Assembly (NCBI GenBank): GCA_946886645.1
Contig: CAMPIY010000108.1
Coordinates: 1-6,167 of the forward strand
Direction: 5' to 3'
Length of the DNA stretch: 6,167 bases
DNA from: an uncultured Sphingomonas sp.
GTDB taxonomy: Bacteria > Pseudomonadota > Alphaproteobacteria > Sphingomonadales > Sphingomonadaceae
Position 1 is the stretch's first letter. The number at the start of each line of letters is the position of its first letter. The notes beneath the pieces were generated by a model that did not search any database, was not told where the DNA came from, and was given only the letters and a program-made list of their open reading frames with translations. Shown here in pieces: positions 1 to 6,167 of the stretch. The position numbers were made by a program, and so were the translations under genes.

Positions 1-558
1 CTGGCTCATCAGGCGGGCCTGGAGGCCGACGTGGCTGTCGCCCATCTCGCCCTCGATCTCGGCCCTCGGCACCAGCGCGGCGACCGAGTCCACCACCAGC
101 ACGTCGATCGCGTTCGACCGGACCAGCGTGTCGACAATCTCAAGCGCCTGCTCGCCCGTATCGGGTTGCGACACGATCAGTTCGTCGATGTCGACGCCAA
201 GCTTCCGCGCATAGACAGGGTCGAGCGCATGTTCCGCGTCCACAAACGCCGCGGTTCCGCCGGTCTTCTGCGCTTCGGCGATGGCATGAAGCGCCAGCGT
301 CGTCTTGCCCGAGCTTTCCGGACCGTAGATTTCGATGACCCGGCCACGCGGAAGGCCGCCGACGCCCAGCGCGATGTCGAGGCCGAGCGATCCCGTGGAC
401 ACCGTCTCTATCTCGATCTTCTCGCGGCTGCCCAGCTTCATCGCCGAACCCTTGCCGAACGCGCGGTCGATCTGCGCGAGCGCCGCTTCCAATGCCTTTT
501 GACGTTCCGTATTCACGCTCTCTCCAACACTACCGACGACCTTGAGTTGCGCTGACAT
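1..558 (-). CDS. recA: Recombinase RecA, N-terminal 186 residues (cut by window edge)
   Basis: RecA forms ATP-dependent filaments on single-stranded DNA in the cytoplasm, catalyses strand exchange in homologous recombination, and triggers LexA self-cleavage in the SOS response. The visible part has the family's N-terminal helix (residues about 18-40, with [18 protein letters not shown]), the Walker A loop GPESSGKTT at 79-87 (K85), the catalytic-glutamate segment [10 protein letters not shown] at 105-114 (E109, matching E96 of E. coli), the Walker B strand VLVVDS ending at D157-S158, and the start of the L1 DNA-binding loop region near 164-175. The frame is open at the left edge; roughly 170 residues are missing compared with full-length RecA. 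The ATG at 558 is preferred because a purine-rich Shine-Dalgarno lies 8 bases upstream and the short N-terminal extension is usual in alphaproteobacteria; a GTG at codon 15 is the alternative. An SOS box lies about 75-90 bases upstream. No key residue is missing in the visible part. Confidence 0.98.
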   Translation of the reverse strand, partial: MSAQLKVVGSVGESVNTERQKALEAALAQIDRAFGKGSAMKLGSREKIEIETVSTGSLGLDIALGVGGLPRGRVIEIYGPESSGKTTLALHAIAEAQKTGGTAAFVDAEHALDPVYARKLGVDIDELIVSQPDTGEQALEIVDTLVRSNAIDVLVVDSVAALVPRAEIEGEMGDSHVGLQARLMSQ

Positions 559-566
559 GGTCCTGT

Positions 567-573
567 TCCTCTC
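567..573 (-). promoter_or_regulatory. recA ribosome binding site
   Basis: Reading the minus strand, GAGAGGA lies 8 bases before the ATG at 558. It supports that ATG over the in-frame GTG at codon 15 (position 516). Confidence 0.65.
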
Positions 574-609
574 GTCAATCGGGAGCCGAGCGTCTCCCTT
601 GATGAGATA

Positions 610-638
610 TTCGTATCCTATTTGTTCTCGCGGAACAA
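610..638 (-). promoter_or_regulatory. Candidate recA promoter
   Basis: On the minus strand a -35-like TTGTTC (633-638) is followed after 17 bases by a weak -10-like TACGAA (610-615). The -35 hexamer overlaps one half-site of the SOS box, so bound LexA would block it, which is the arrangement expected of an SOS promoter. The -10 matches the consensus poorly (3 of 6), so the exact start of transcription is uncertain. The implied leader would be about 45 bases. Confidence 0.35.
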
Positions 639-647
639 GATAGGAAC
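633..647 (-). promoter_or_regulatory. LexA-binding SOS box of recA
   Basis: The plus strand reads GAAC, seven bases, GAAC; on the coding strand of recA this is GTTC-N7-GTTC, an exact match to the direct-repeat LexA operator of Alphaproteobacteria. It sits in the 100-base gap between the receiver gene and recA, overlapping the candidate -35 element. A third, inverted half-site (GTTC on the plus strand, 624-627) follows with 5-base spacing, so 624-636 also forms a dyad. SOS control of recA is well established in this class; binding here is inferred from sequence. Confidence 0.85.
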
Positions 648-658
648 TTCAGGGCCTG

Positions 659-1024
659 TCAACTGGCCGAGCTGGCAAGCGCGGCATCGATGATCGGAGT
701 CACCCGGTCGATCGTATAGGGCTTCTCGATCATCGGCACGCTGGCAAATTCGGGCGGCGGCGGATCGACGTGGCCGCCGCTTGCCAATACGAAGGGCGTA
801 CCCCGGCTCCGAAGCGCCGAAGCAACCGGCCAAACGCTCTCGCCTTTCAGATTGACGTCGAGAATGGCGAGGTCGAATTCGCCTTTCTCCACCTCGGCCA
901 GCGCGGATTTCACACTGTCGCAGCTGCCACTGACGTCATGGCCGAGCGAGAGGATGAAATCCTCCAGCATCATCGCGATGAGAGGTTCGTCCTCGACGAT
1001 CAGGATGGAACGCGAACTTGGCAT
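659..1024 (-). CDS. Single-domain response regulator, FAT GUY-like receiver
   Basis: This 121-residue protein is a receiver (REC) domain with no output domain. Visible landmarks are the acidic pocket E11-D12, the phospho-acceptor D56 in LAILDVNLKG, S82 at the switch position in place of the commoner Thr, and K101 in IEKPY. The strand-4 segment PFVLASGG (77-84) followed by a Pro-rich turn (88-91) resembles the FAT GUY receivers of alphaproteobacteria, known from SdrG of Sphingomonas and MrrA of Caulobacter, but with variant residues. Such proteins pass or drain phosphate between kinases rather than bind DNA. It starts 40 bases after cckA and probably shares its transcript, so a link to CckA is plausible but unproven. 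The ATG at 1024 is chosen because upstream in-frame starts lie inside cckA and the receiver fold begins at residue 5; no good Shine-Dalgarno is seen, hinting at coupling to cckA translation. Confidence 0.9.
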   Translation of the reverse strand: MPSSRSILIVEDEPLIAMMLEDFILSLGHDVSGSCDSVKSALAEVEKGEFDLAILDVNLKGESVWPVASALRSRGTPFVLASGGHVDPPPPEFASVPMIEKPYTIDRVTPIIDAALASSAS

Positions 1025-1064
1025 AGGTGAAACGAGATAGCATCGGTTGCGCGCGAAGGAAGCC

Positions 1065-3461
1065 CTATTTGTCGGCCAGCGCCTTGCGCACCGCTTCCGC
1101 CAGTTCCTGCACCGAGAAGGGCTTGGGCAGGAAGGCGACATTGGCGATGTCGATCGACTTCCTCAGCTGTTCCTCGGCATAGCCGGACATGAACAGGATC
1201 GGCAGGTCGGGACGGGTCTTGCGCGCCTCCCGCACCATTGTCGGACCGTCCATCACCGGCATGACGACATCCGAGATCAGGAGCGCGATCTCGTCCCCCC
1301 GATCCACGATCTCCAGCGCTTCCTCGCCATTATTGGCGGTCAGCACCTTATAGCCGTGACGGGTCAATGCCCGCTCCGCGACCGTCCGGACCATCGGCTC
1401 GTCCTCGACCAGCAACACCGTTCCCGTGCCCCACAGCTCGCTTTCGCTCTCGGTTCCCTTCGCCTGGCGCCGCCCGCCCGGCTTCTCCTCTTCGACACGG
1501 TGGACCGGAAGATAAATGGTGAAGCGAGTCCCCTCCCCCACCTTGGAATCGGCGAAGATGAAGCCGCCTGACTGCTTGACGATGCCATAGACGGTCGAAA
1601 GGCCGAGGCCGGTGCCCTTGCCCACTTCCTTGGTGGTGAAGAAAGGCTCGAACACCTTGCCCAGGATGGAGGCGGAAATGCCTGTCCCCGTGTCGGCAAT
1701 CGACAAAGCGGAATAGTCGGCGATCGGGAGAATGTCGCTGCCGAGGTCGGCGACCTGCTCGGCCTTCACGGAATAGGTCTGAATGGTGAGCGCGCCGCCC
1801 CCACCCGCCGCCATGGCGTCCCGGGCGTTGACCGCCAGGTTCACGATCACTTGCTCCAGCTGGCCCGGGTCCGCCCGAACCGGCCCCAGGTCGCGGCCGT
1901 GCTTGACCACCAGCTGGACGGTTTCTCCCAGAAGGCGCTTCAGCAGGTGCGACACCTCGCTGACTACATCGGGTAGCTGCAACACCTGAGGCCTAAGCGT
2001 CTGTTGGCGGGAGAAGGCCAGCAATTGCCGCGTCAGACCAGCGGCACGGTTGGAGTTCGACTTGATCTGCTGGATGTCGTCATAGTCGCTGTCGCCGGGC
2101 GTGTGGCGCATCATCATCAGATCGCAATGGCCAATGATCGCGGTCAGGATGTTGTTGAAGTCGTGCGCCACGCCACCCGCGAGCTGGCCCACGGCCTGCA
2201 TCTTGGTCGCCTGCGCCACCTGCCGCTTGAGCTTTGCCTCTTCACTGTTGTCCTTGAGCAGCAGAAGCACCGCTGCATCGCCAAGACCGCGCAGGCCCGC
2301 GACGGTGAGCGCGACCGGCTCGCCCGGCTGGTGCTTCAGGCGGACAGGCAAGTCGCCCGACATAGAGGGCCCGCGGGCATTGCGGCGCACTGCATCCGCA
2401 ACCGCGGCCTTGTCCTCCTTGACGACAAGATCCCCCGGATAGGCCGGCATGTCCTCGCCCGTGAGCCCGCCCGCGACCCGGAACGCCTTGTTCATTGTCA
2501 GGAAGCGGCCGTCGCGATCGACCAGAGCCAGGCCGATCGGGAGCATCTCCAGCAACACCTGAACATTGGTCGAATTGGCGAGGCTCGGCCCATCGTCCGT
2601 GTCGAACATCAGGAGGGTGCCTGCGCCCCCTTCCTTCCCGACGTCGAGTGGGACATGAACCGCGCGAAGCGGCCGCGCGTCAACGCCCTCCGCCACCAAT
2701 CGCAACATACCCTCGGGCGAACCTTCGACCAGCTTGCCGAATTGAACCGGCTGGCCAGAAGTGGCGGAGCCGTTCAAGGCGCGGTCGGCAAATGGCCGGT
2801 TGGCCGCCAACAATTGCCCGCCTTCGTCAATCAGCGCAGCGAGCACCCCGGCCGCTGCAAGCCGTTCCCCGGTCAAGCCGGCGATCCCCTGTGCGGCGAT
2901 GTCGATGGGATCGATTTTGCCCGAGCCGGCAAACCGCCAGAGCAAGAGGTCCTTCTGGCCGCCAACGCGGCTTACGATCATGCTAGTGCTTCCCCCCGCC
3001 AAGGCGACATCCTGAAGCTCCGCGCCGCCGTCGTGGACGGCCGCGTCCTTCGCTTTCTGCAGGGCCTTGGTCGCCTTCGCATTGACGCCCAGTTCGAGCG
3101 GCGGGCGAACAGAAGCGAAACGCGTCCGATAGGCCTGGTTGACGGCCTGAAGCGCGCCGCTGGCATCGGTCAGGGCTACCGCGTCCGGTGATAGCGAAAT
3201 TGCCGCCCCTACCAATTCCATGTCCGGAAGGAGGAGCGGTGCGACCTCGATCGCCTTCGGCGTGCGCCGGTCGATGACGAATGCGGCGACCAACATGGCC
3301 ACGAAGCCCGCCAGGAAGATTCCGGCGAAGAGCGACTGGCCGATAAGGTAGAAGAGCAACGCCCCGCTGGCCGCCGCCGCGGCGACCAGCCCTGGAACCA
3401 GCCAGCGCAGGCCGCCGTCTAGCGGATCGGTGTCAGAAAGGTCGAACTGCTCGTATAGCAA
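1065..3461 (-). CDS. cckA: Cell-cycle hybrid histidine kinase CckA
   Basis: This 798-residue membrane kinase matches CckA, which feeds phosphate through the phosphotransferase ChpT to CtrA and CpdR and so controls cell division, motility and replication timing in alphaproteobacteria. In order it has two transmembrane helices (about 19-40 and 44-63) joined by a very short turn, PAS-like regions (about 80-175, 195-285 and 300-400), a dimerisation domain with phospho-acceptor H433 in GGVAHDFNN, an ATPase domain (N box N541/N545/D548; G1 box D590-G594; F box 604-608; G2 box GKGTGLGLS 614-622) and a C-terminal receiver (E686-D687, phospho-acceptor D731, S759, K780). The H box wording VGQLAGGVAHDFNN and the linker LWGTGTVLLVEDE are typical of CckA. 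The start is UUG directly after the peptidase stop codon; an in-frame stop blocks any earlier start, and the next in-frame ATG (codon 56) would delete the first helix. No clear Shine-Dalgarno is present, suggesting translational coupling. A related PAS hybrid kinase is the alternative. Confidence 0.9.
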   Translation of the reverse strand: MLYEQFDLSDTDPLDGGLRWLVPGLVAAAAASGALLFYLIGQSLFAGIFLAGFVAMLVAAFVIDRRTPKAIEVAPLLLPDMELVGAAISLSPDAVALTDASGALQAVNQAYRTRFASVRPPLELGVNAKATKALQKAKDAAVHDGGAELQDVALAGGSTSMIVSRVGGQKDLLLWRFAGSGKIDPIDIAAQGIAGLTGERLAAAGVLAALIDEGGQLLAANRPFADRALNGSATSGQPVQFGKLVEGSPEGMLRLVAEGVDARPLRAVHVPLDVGKEGGAGTLLMFDTDDGPSLANSTNVQVLLEMLPIGLALVDRDGRFLTMNKAFRVAGGLTGEDMPAYPGDLVVKEDKAAVADAVRRNARGPSMSGDLPVRLKHQPGEPVALTVAGLRGLGDAAVLLLLKDNSEEAKLKRQVAQATKMQAVGQLAGGVAHDFNNILTAIIGHCDLMMMRHTPGDSDYDDIQQIKSNSNRAAGLTRQLLAFSRQQTLRPQVLQLPDVVSEVSHLLKRLLGETVQLVVKHGRDLGPVRADPGQLEQVIVNLAVNARDAMAAGGGGALTIQTYSVKAEQVADLGSDILPIADYSALSIADTGTGISASILGKVFEPFFTTKEVGKGTGLGLSTVYGIVKQSGGFIFADSKVGEGTRFTIYLPVHRVEEEKPGGRRQAKGTESESELWGTGTVLLVEDEPMVRTVAERALTRHGYKVLTANNGEEALEIVDRGDEIALLISDVVMPVMDGPTMVREARKTRPDLPILFMSGYAEEQLRKSIDIANVAFLPKPFSVQELAEAVRKALADK

Positions 3462-5525
3462 CTACCACATCCGCACGCGCTTCTCGGGCGCCAGGTACAG
3501 CTTCTGTCCGGGCTGGACATTGTAGGCCGGATACCATGGATCGAGATTTCGCACGACCCAGGTGCGCTGCTCCGAAGGCGCATGCGGATCGGTCAGCAGA
3601 CGCTGGCGCAAGTTCGCCTCGCGGTAATTGCGGCGCCAAACCTGGGCCCAGCCAAGGTAGAAGCGCTGATCGCCGGAAAAGCCGTCGAGCATCGGCGCTT
3701 CCTTCCCGCCCAACGCCGCCTTGTAGGCATCGTAGGCAACGCTGAGTCCGGCCAGGTCGGCCGAATTCTCGCCCAGCGTGAACGCGCCCTTCACATGCAT
3801 GCCTGGAAGCGGCTCATAGGCGTCATATTGGGCCGCGAGGGCATCGGTGCGCACCTTGAAGGCGGCGACGTCGGCCGGCGTCCACCAGTCGGCAAGGCGG
3901 CCGTGCATGTCGTACTTGGCGCCCTGGTCGTCGAAATGATGGCTAAGCTCGTGCCCGATGACGGCGCCCATGCCGCCATAATTGACCGCCGGATCGGCGT
4001 TCGGGTCGAAGAAGGGCGGCTGCATGATCGCGGCCGGGAAGGTGATCGCCACCAGCGTCGGATTCGCCTGCGCGTTGATGGTCATGGGCGTCAGGCCCCA
4101 TTCCCAGCGCCGGATCGGCGTTCCCAGCTTGCTGATGTTATCGTCGTGCTTCCAGTTGTTGGCGCGCAAATTGTTGCCCAGAGCATCGCCTGCGACGATC
4201 TCCAGCGATGCATAGTCGTGCCATTGGCTGGGATAGCCGATGCGCGGGGTGAAGTTGGCCAGCTTCTCGTGGGCACGGGCCTTGGCTTCAGCCGACATCC
4301 AATCGAGCGCATCGATGCGGCGGCCCATCGCGGCGATGATGTTCGCCACCATCTCGTCCGCGGCCTTCTTGGTCTCCGGCGGGAAATATTTGGCCACGTA
4401 GAGCTTGGAGATGTCGTCGGTCAGGGTGGCGATCGTGAAATCGGTCGCGCGCTTCCAGCGCTCCTGTTGCTGGGGAATGCCCGAAAGAACATTGCTGTAA
4501 AAGGCGAACTGCTCCCGGTCGAAAGCGGCGGGCAGCACATCGGAATATTCTTCAATGCTGCGAACCAGTAACTGGTCCTTGAGGACGCCAATCGGGGTCT
4601 TGCCGATCAGGTTGGCGATTCCGGCAAGAGCGCTCGGCTGCGCGATCAGGATATATGGCAGGTTGGGCGCGCCAATGCCCGAAAGATAACCGGCAAAATC
4701 GAAGCCCGGCGCCTTCTTCGCGAGCTCGGCCAGAGTCAGCTTGTTGTAGGTCTTGTCGGCATCACGGCTTTCGGTGTTGGTCCAATGGACCTTCGCGATA
4801 GCGGTTTCGAACGCGACGATCGCCTTGGCGCGGGCGGCCGCGTTGGGCTCGCCGGCCAGCGTCAGGACGTTGGCCAGGTGCTTTTCATAAGCCGCCTTGG
4901 TCTCGGCCAGCTTGGCATCGGATGAGAGGTAATAGTCCCGATCGGGCATGCCGAGGCCGCCCTGGAACAGGTTCATCGCATAGGTATCGGGGTCCTTGTC
5001 GTCCTGGCCGACATAGCTGCCGAACGGCACTCCGACGCCATTGCGGTCGGCCTTTGCGACCAGTGCAGCATAGCCCGACTTCGCCTTGAGACCCTTGATC
5101 TCGTTGAGCCAGGGCTGGATCGGCGCGATGCCCTTCGCCTCGATCCCAGCGGTGTCGAGATAGCTATTATAGGCGACGCCGATCTTCGAAGATGGGTCCT
5201 TCGCCGCTTCCTCGATGATTCCGCGGGTATCGGCCTGCGCCTTGTCCTGCAGCAGGTTGAATGCGCCGTAGTTGGACTTGTCGGCCGGAATGGGCGTGTT
5301 CTTCGCCCAGGTACCGTTGGCGTATTCGTAGAAATTGTCGCCCGGCAGGACGGTCTTGTCCATGCCGGTCTCGTCGAAGCCGAAGGTGCCGTACATCGGC
5401 TTGGGCGCTTCCACCGGGACGACGGCCTCGGCGGGTGCGGCCGGAGCTGCAACCTCGGGAGGGGGCGCCGCGCTGCATCCGGCCAAAGCGGTGCCTGCCG
5501 CGAGCAAACTCATCCAACGAACCAT
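3462..5525 (-). CDS. M13 family zinc metallopeptidase, lipoprotein
   Basis: This 687-residue neprilysin/PepO-type endopeptidase would cleave peptides in the periplasm. It has a lipoprotein signal with lipobox LAGC and lipidated C17; S18 at position +2 favours outer-membrane sorting. A Pro/Ala-rich linker (18-43) follows, then the M13 N-terminal domain (about 56-430) and the catalytic domain. Zinc ligands are H525 and H529 of HELSH, and E586 of ENSAD, with E526 as general base and D590 supporting the site. H648 and R654 are spaced like H711 and R717 of neprilysin, and the chain ends in RVRMW, the family's usual Trp terminus. The substrate-binding NAYY-type motif reads NAQA here (484-487). Length is normal for bacterial members. 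The ATG at 5525 has GGAGG seven bases upstream and gives a complete signal peptide. It lies 37 bases after the DUF2062 gene and abuts cckA. The natural substrate cannot be told from sequence. Confidence 0.95.
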   Translation of the reverse strand: MVRWMSLLAAGTALAGCSAAPPPEVAAPAAPAEAVVPVEAPKPMYGTFGFDETGMDKTVLPGDNFYEYANGTWAKNTPIPADKSNYGAFNLLQDKAQADTRGIIEEAAKDPSSKIGVAYNSYLDTAGIEAKGIAPIQPWLNEIKGLKAKSGYAALVAKADRNGVGVPFGSYVGQDDKDPDTYAMNLFQGGLGMPDRDYYLSSDAKLAETKAAYEKHLANVLTLAGEPNAAARAKAIVAFETAIAKVHWTNTESRDADKTYNKLTLAELAKKAPGFDFAGYLSGIGAPNLPYILIAQPSALAGIANLIGKTPIGVLKDQLLVRSIEEYSDVLPAAFDREQFAFYSNVLSGIPQQQERWKRATDFTIATLTDDISKLYVAKYFPPETKKAADEMVANIIAAMGRRIDALDWMSAEAKARAHEKLANFTPRIGYPSQWHDYASLEIVAGDALGNNLRANNWKHDDNISKLGTPIRRWEWGLTPMTINAQANPTLVAITFPAAIMQPPFFDPNADPAVNYGGMGAVIGHELSHHFDDQGAKYDMHGRLADWWTPADVAAFKVRTDALAAQYDAYEPLPGMHVKGAFTLGENSADLAGLSVAYDAYKAALGGKEAPMLDGFSGDQRFYLGWAQVWRRNYREANLRQRLLTDPHAPSEQRTWVVRNLDPWYPAYNVQPGQKLYLAPEKRVRMW

Positions 5526-5532
5526 TGAAAAT

Positions 5533-5537
5533 CCTCC
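5533..5537 (-). promoter_or_regulatory. Ribosome binding site of the M13 peptidase gene
   Basis: A consensus GGAGG on the minus strand lies 7 bases before the ATG at 5525. It is the strongest Shine-Dalgarno in the window and fixes the start ahead of the internal Met5 codon, keeping the lipoprotein signal's N-terminal Arg3. Confidence 0.8.
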
Positions 5538-5562
5538 CCGGAATAATCCCTTGATGCGCGAC

Positions 5563-6114
5563 TCAGTCTGCGCGCGCGAAACGCTGTCGCCATTTGCGCC
5601 CTACCCACCAGCGCCATCCGACGAGCGACACGATATAGCCTACCAGCGCCACGCCAAGCCCGATCAGGAACAGCCCCGAAACCAGTGCCGGCGCGGCGTC
5701 CGACCAAAGCCAGCGGATCCATTGAGAAACGCTTTCGCCCCTCAAGGCGACGAACGAGGCAAGATCGGTGTGAAACCCGATCCGCCCGCCGATGTCGATC
5801 GCTGCATAGAGGAAGAACGGGGTCGTCAGCGGGTTGGACAGGAAGGTCATCGCCGCCGCGATTGGGATGTTCGCGCGCATCGGGATGCAGAGCAACGCGG
5901 CGCCGACGATCTGCAGGCCCGGCACCATCAGGAAAATGCCGATGAAGAGGCCGGCAAACACCGCTCTTGGAACCGACCTTCGAGTAAAACGCCAAAGCTC
6001 CGAATGGGCAATGCGGTGGCCGAACGGCTTCAGCCAACGACTGGCCAGCACTTCGTCGCGAGACGGCGCGTTCTTGTGGAGAAAGCGCTGCCAGAAATTG
6101 GGGGGACTAGCCAT
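5563..6114 (-). CDS. DUF2062 domain membrane protein
   Basis: This 183-residue inner-membrane protein belongs to the DUF2062 family, whose function is unknown. An amphipathic basic N-terminus (about 1-50) precedes three hydrophobic stretches: about 51-75, 82-107 and 138-166. The family's signature lies in the second, with FLSNPLTTP at 91-99. The tail is short and strongly basic (RKWRQRFARAD). Length is normal for the family. The ATG at 6114 lies inside the end of the smpB frame, with GAGG four bases upstream within smpB codons, so the two are likely translated in a coupled way. The peptidase gene follows after 37 bases. Family placement is firm; no role is claimed. The position next to smpB gives no clear functional clue. 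Confidence 0.92.
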   Translation of the reverse strand: MASPPNFWQRFLHKNAPSRDEVLASRWLKPFGHRIAHSELWRFTRRSVPRAVFAGLFIGIFLMVPGLQIVGAALLCIPMRANIPIAAAMTFLSNPLTTPFFLYAAIDIGGRIGFHTDLASFVALRGESVSQWIRWLWSDAAPALVSGLFLIGLGVALVGYIVSLVGWRWWVGRKWRQRFARAD

Positions 6115-6167
6115 TATGCCTCAACAATCGGCCCTGTTCCCGCTTCCAGTCGCGTTCCTTGATCGTC
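6107..6167 (-). CDS. smpB: SsrA-binding protein SmpB, C-terminal tail (cut by window edge)
   Basis: Only the last 19 codons are present, entering from the right edge and ending at the TAG at 6107-6109. They read TIKERDWKREQGRLLRHNG. The IKERDW-type segment followed by basic residues matches the C-terminal tail of SmpB, which in trans-translation brings tmRNA to stalled ribosomes; the tail lies in the empty mRNA channel and forms a helix there. The frame overlaps the start of the DUF2062 gene by 8 bases (ATGGCTAG). The call rests on a short stretch, so it is less certain than the others, but the motif is distinctive. Confidence 0.8.
   Translation of the reverse strand, partial: TIKERDWKREQGRLLRHNG

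Noticed and set aside
31..555. 174-codon open frame on the plus strand at the left end
   Set aside because: It is antisense to recA, one of the most recognisable bacterial genes; the translation is low-complexity Arg/Asp-rich shadow.
624..647. Dyad between the receiver gene and recA as an intrinsic terminator
   Set aside because: The stem is AT-containing and is not followed by a U-run in either direction; the exact GTTC-N7-GTTC match makes an operator the better reading.
2004..3191. 395-codon open frame on the plus strand
   Set aside because: It lies wholly antisense to cckA, whose domains and catalytic motifs are intact. The translation is rich in Arg/His with no recognisable domain, as expected for a GC-rich codon shadow.
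3459..3464. A natural M13-CckA fusion protein
   Set aside because: The frames are contiguous apart from the amber codon, but the peptidase belongs outside the inner membrane while the CckA N-terminus precedes a two-helix hairpin whose kinase must be cytoplasmic. An even number of helices would put the kinase on the wrong side of the membrane.
3433..3639. Alternative minus-strand frame bridging the peptidase end and cckA start
   Set aside because: It is out of frame with both well-supported proteins, which explain the region fully.
3582..4571. 329-codon open frame on the plus strand
   Set aside because: It is antisense to the M13 peptidase gene, including its zinc site, with no domain or convincing start signal of its own.
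5560..5564. GANTC (CcrM-type methylation) site just upstream of the peptidase gene
   Set aside because: A single five-base site is expected by chance; other GANTC sites are scattered in coding regions, and I saw no TTAA-N7-TTAA CtrA box that would link it to cell-cycle control.
5335..6162. 275-codon open frame on the plus strand
   Set aside because: It runs antisense over the peptidase start, the DUF2062 gene and the smpB end; its translation is rich in Pro, Arg and Glu without family features.

Overview
The window comes from a GC-rich alphaproteobacterium, most likely a sphingomonad (Sphingomonadales). This rests on the wording of the proteins (a CckA-type hybrid kinase, a FAT GUY-like single-domain receiver, a lipoprotein M13 peptidase), on a direct-repeat GTTC-N7-GTTC SOS box, which is the alphaproteobacterial LexA site, and on overall composition. 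No database search was possible, so the genus is left open.

Every gene lies on the minus strand, so the window reads biologically from right to left. The order is: end of smpB (trans-translation), a DUF2062 membrane protein, a lipoprotein M13 zinc metallopeptidase, the cell-cycle hybrid histidine kinase CckA, a stand-alone receiver protein, and the first 186 codons of recA, which runs off the left edge. The gene boundaries are tight: an 8-base overlap, then gaps of 37, 0, 40 and 100 bases. No convincing terminator is visible between them, so smpB through the receiver gene could be one transcription unit. recA has its own control region in the 100-base gap, with a perfect SOS box, a candidate promoter and a Shine-Dalgarno site.

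The genes have different jobs: ribosome rescue, an inner-membrane protein of unknown role, envelope proteolysis, control of the CtrA phosphorelay, a receiver protein of unknown partner, and recombination/SOS. The clearest possible functional pair is CckA and the small receiver directly downstream. The cckA frame opens with UUG immediately after the amber stop of the peptidase gene, which suggests its translation is coupled to the peptidase.

The content is mainly conserved core genome. I see no mobile element, CRISPR array, tRNA, rRNA or clear new system. Long plus-strand open frames over cckA and the peptidase gene are composition shadows. The points worth a second look are the three-half-site SOS operator, the UAG/UUG junction, the variant receiver and the altered substrate-binding motif of the peptidase.
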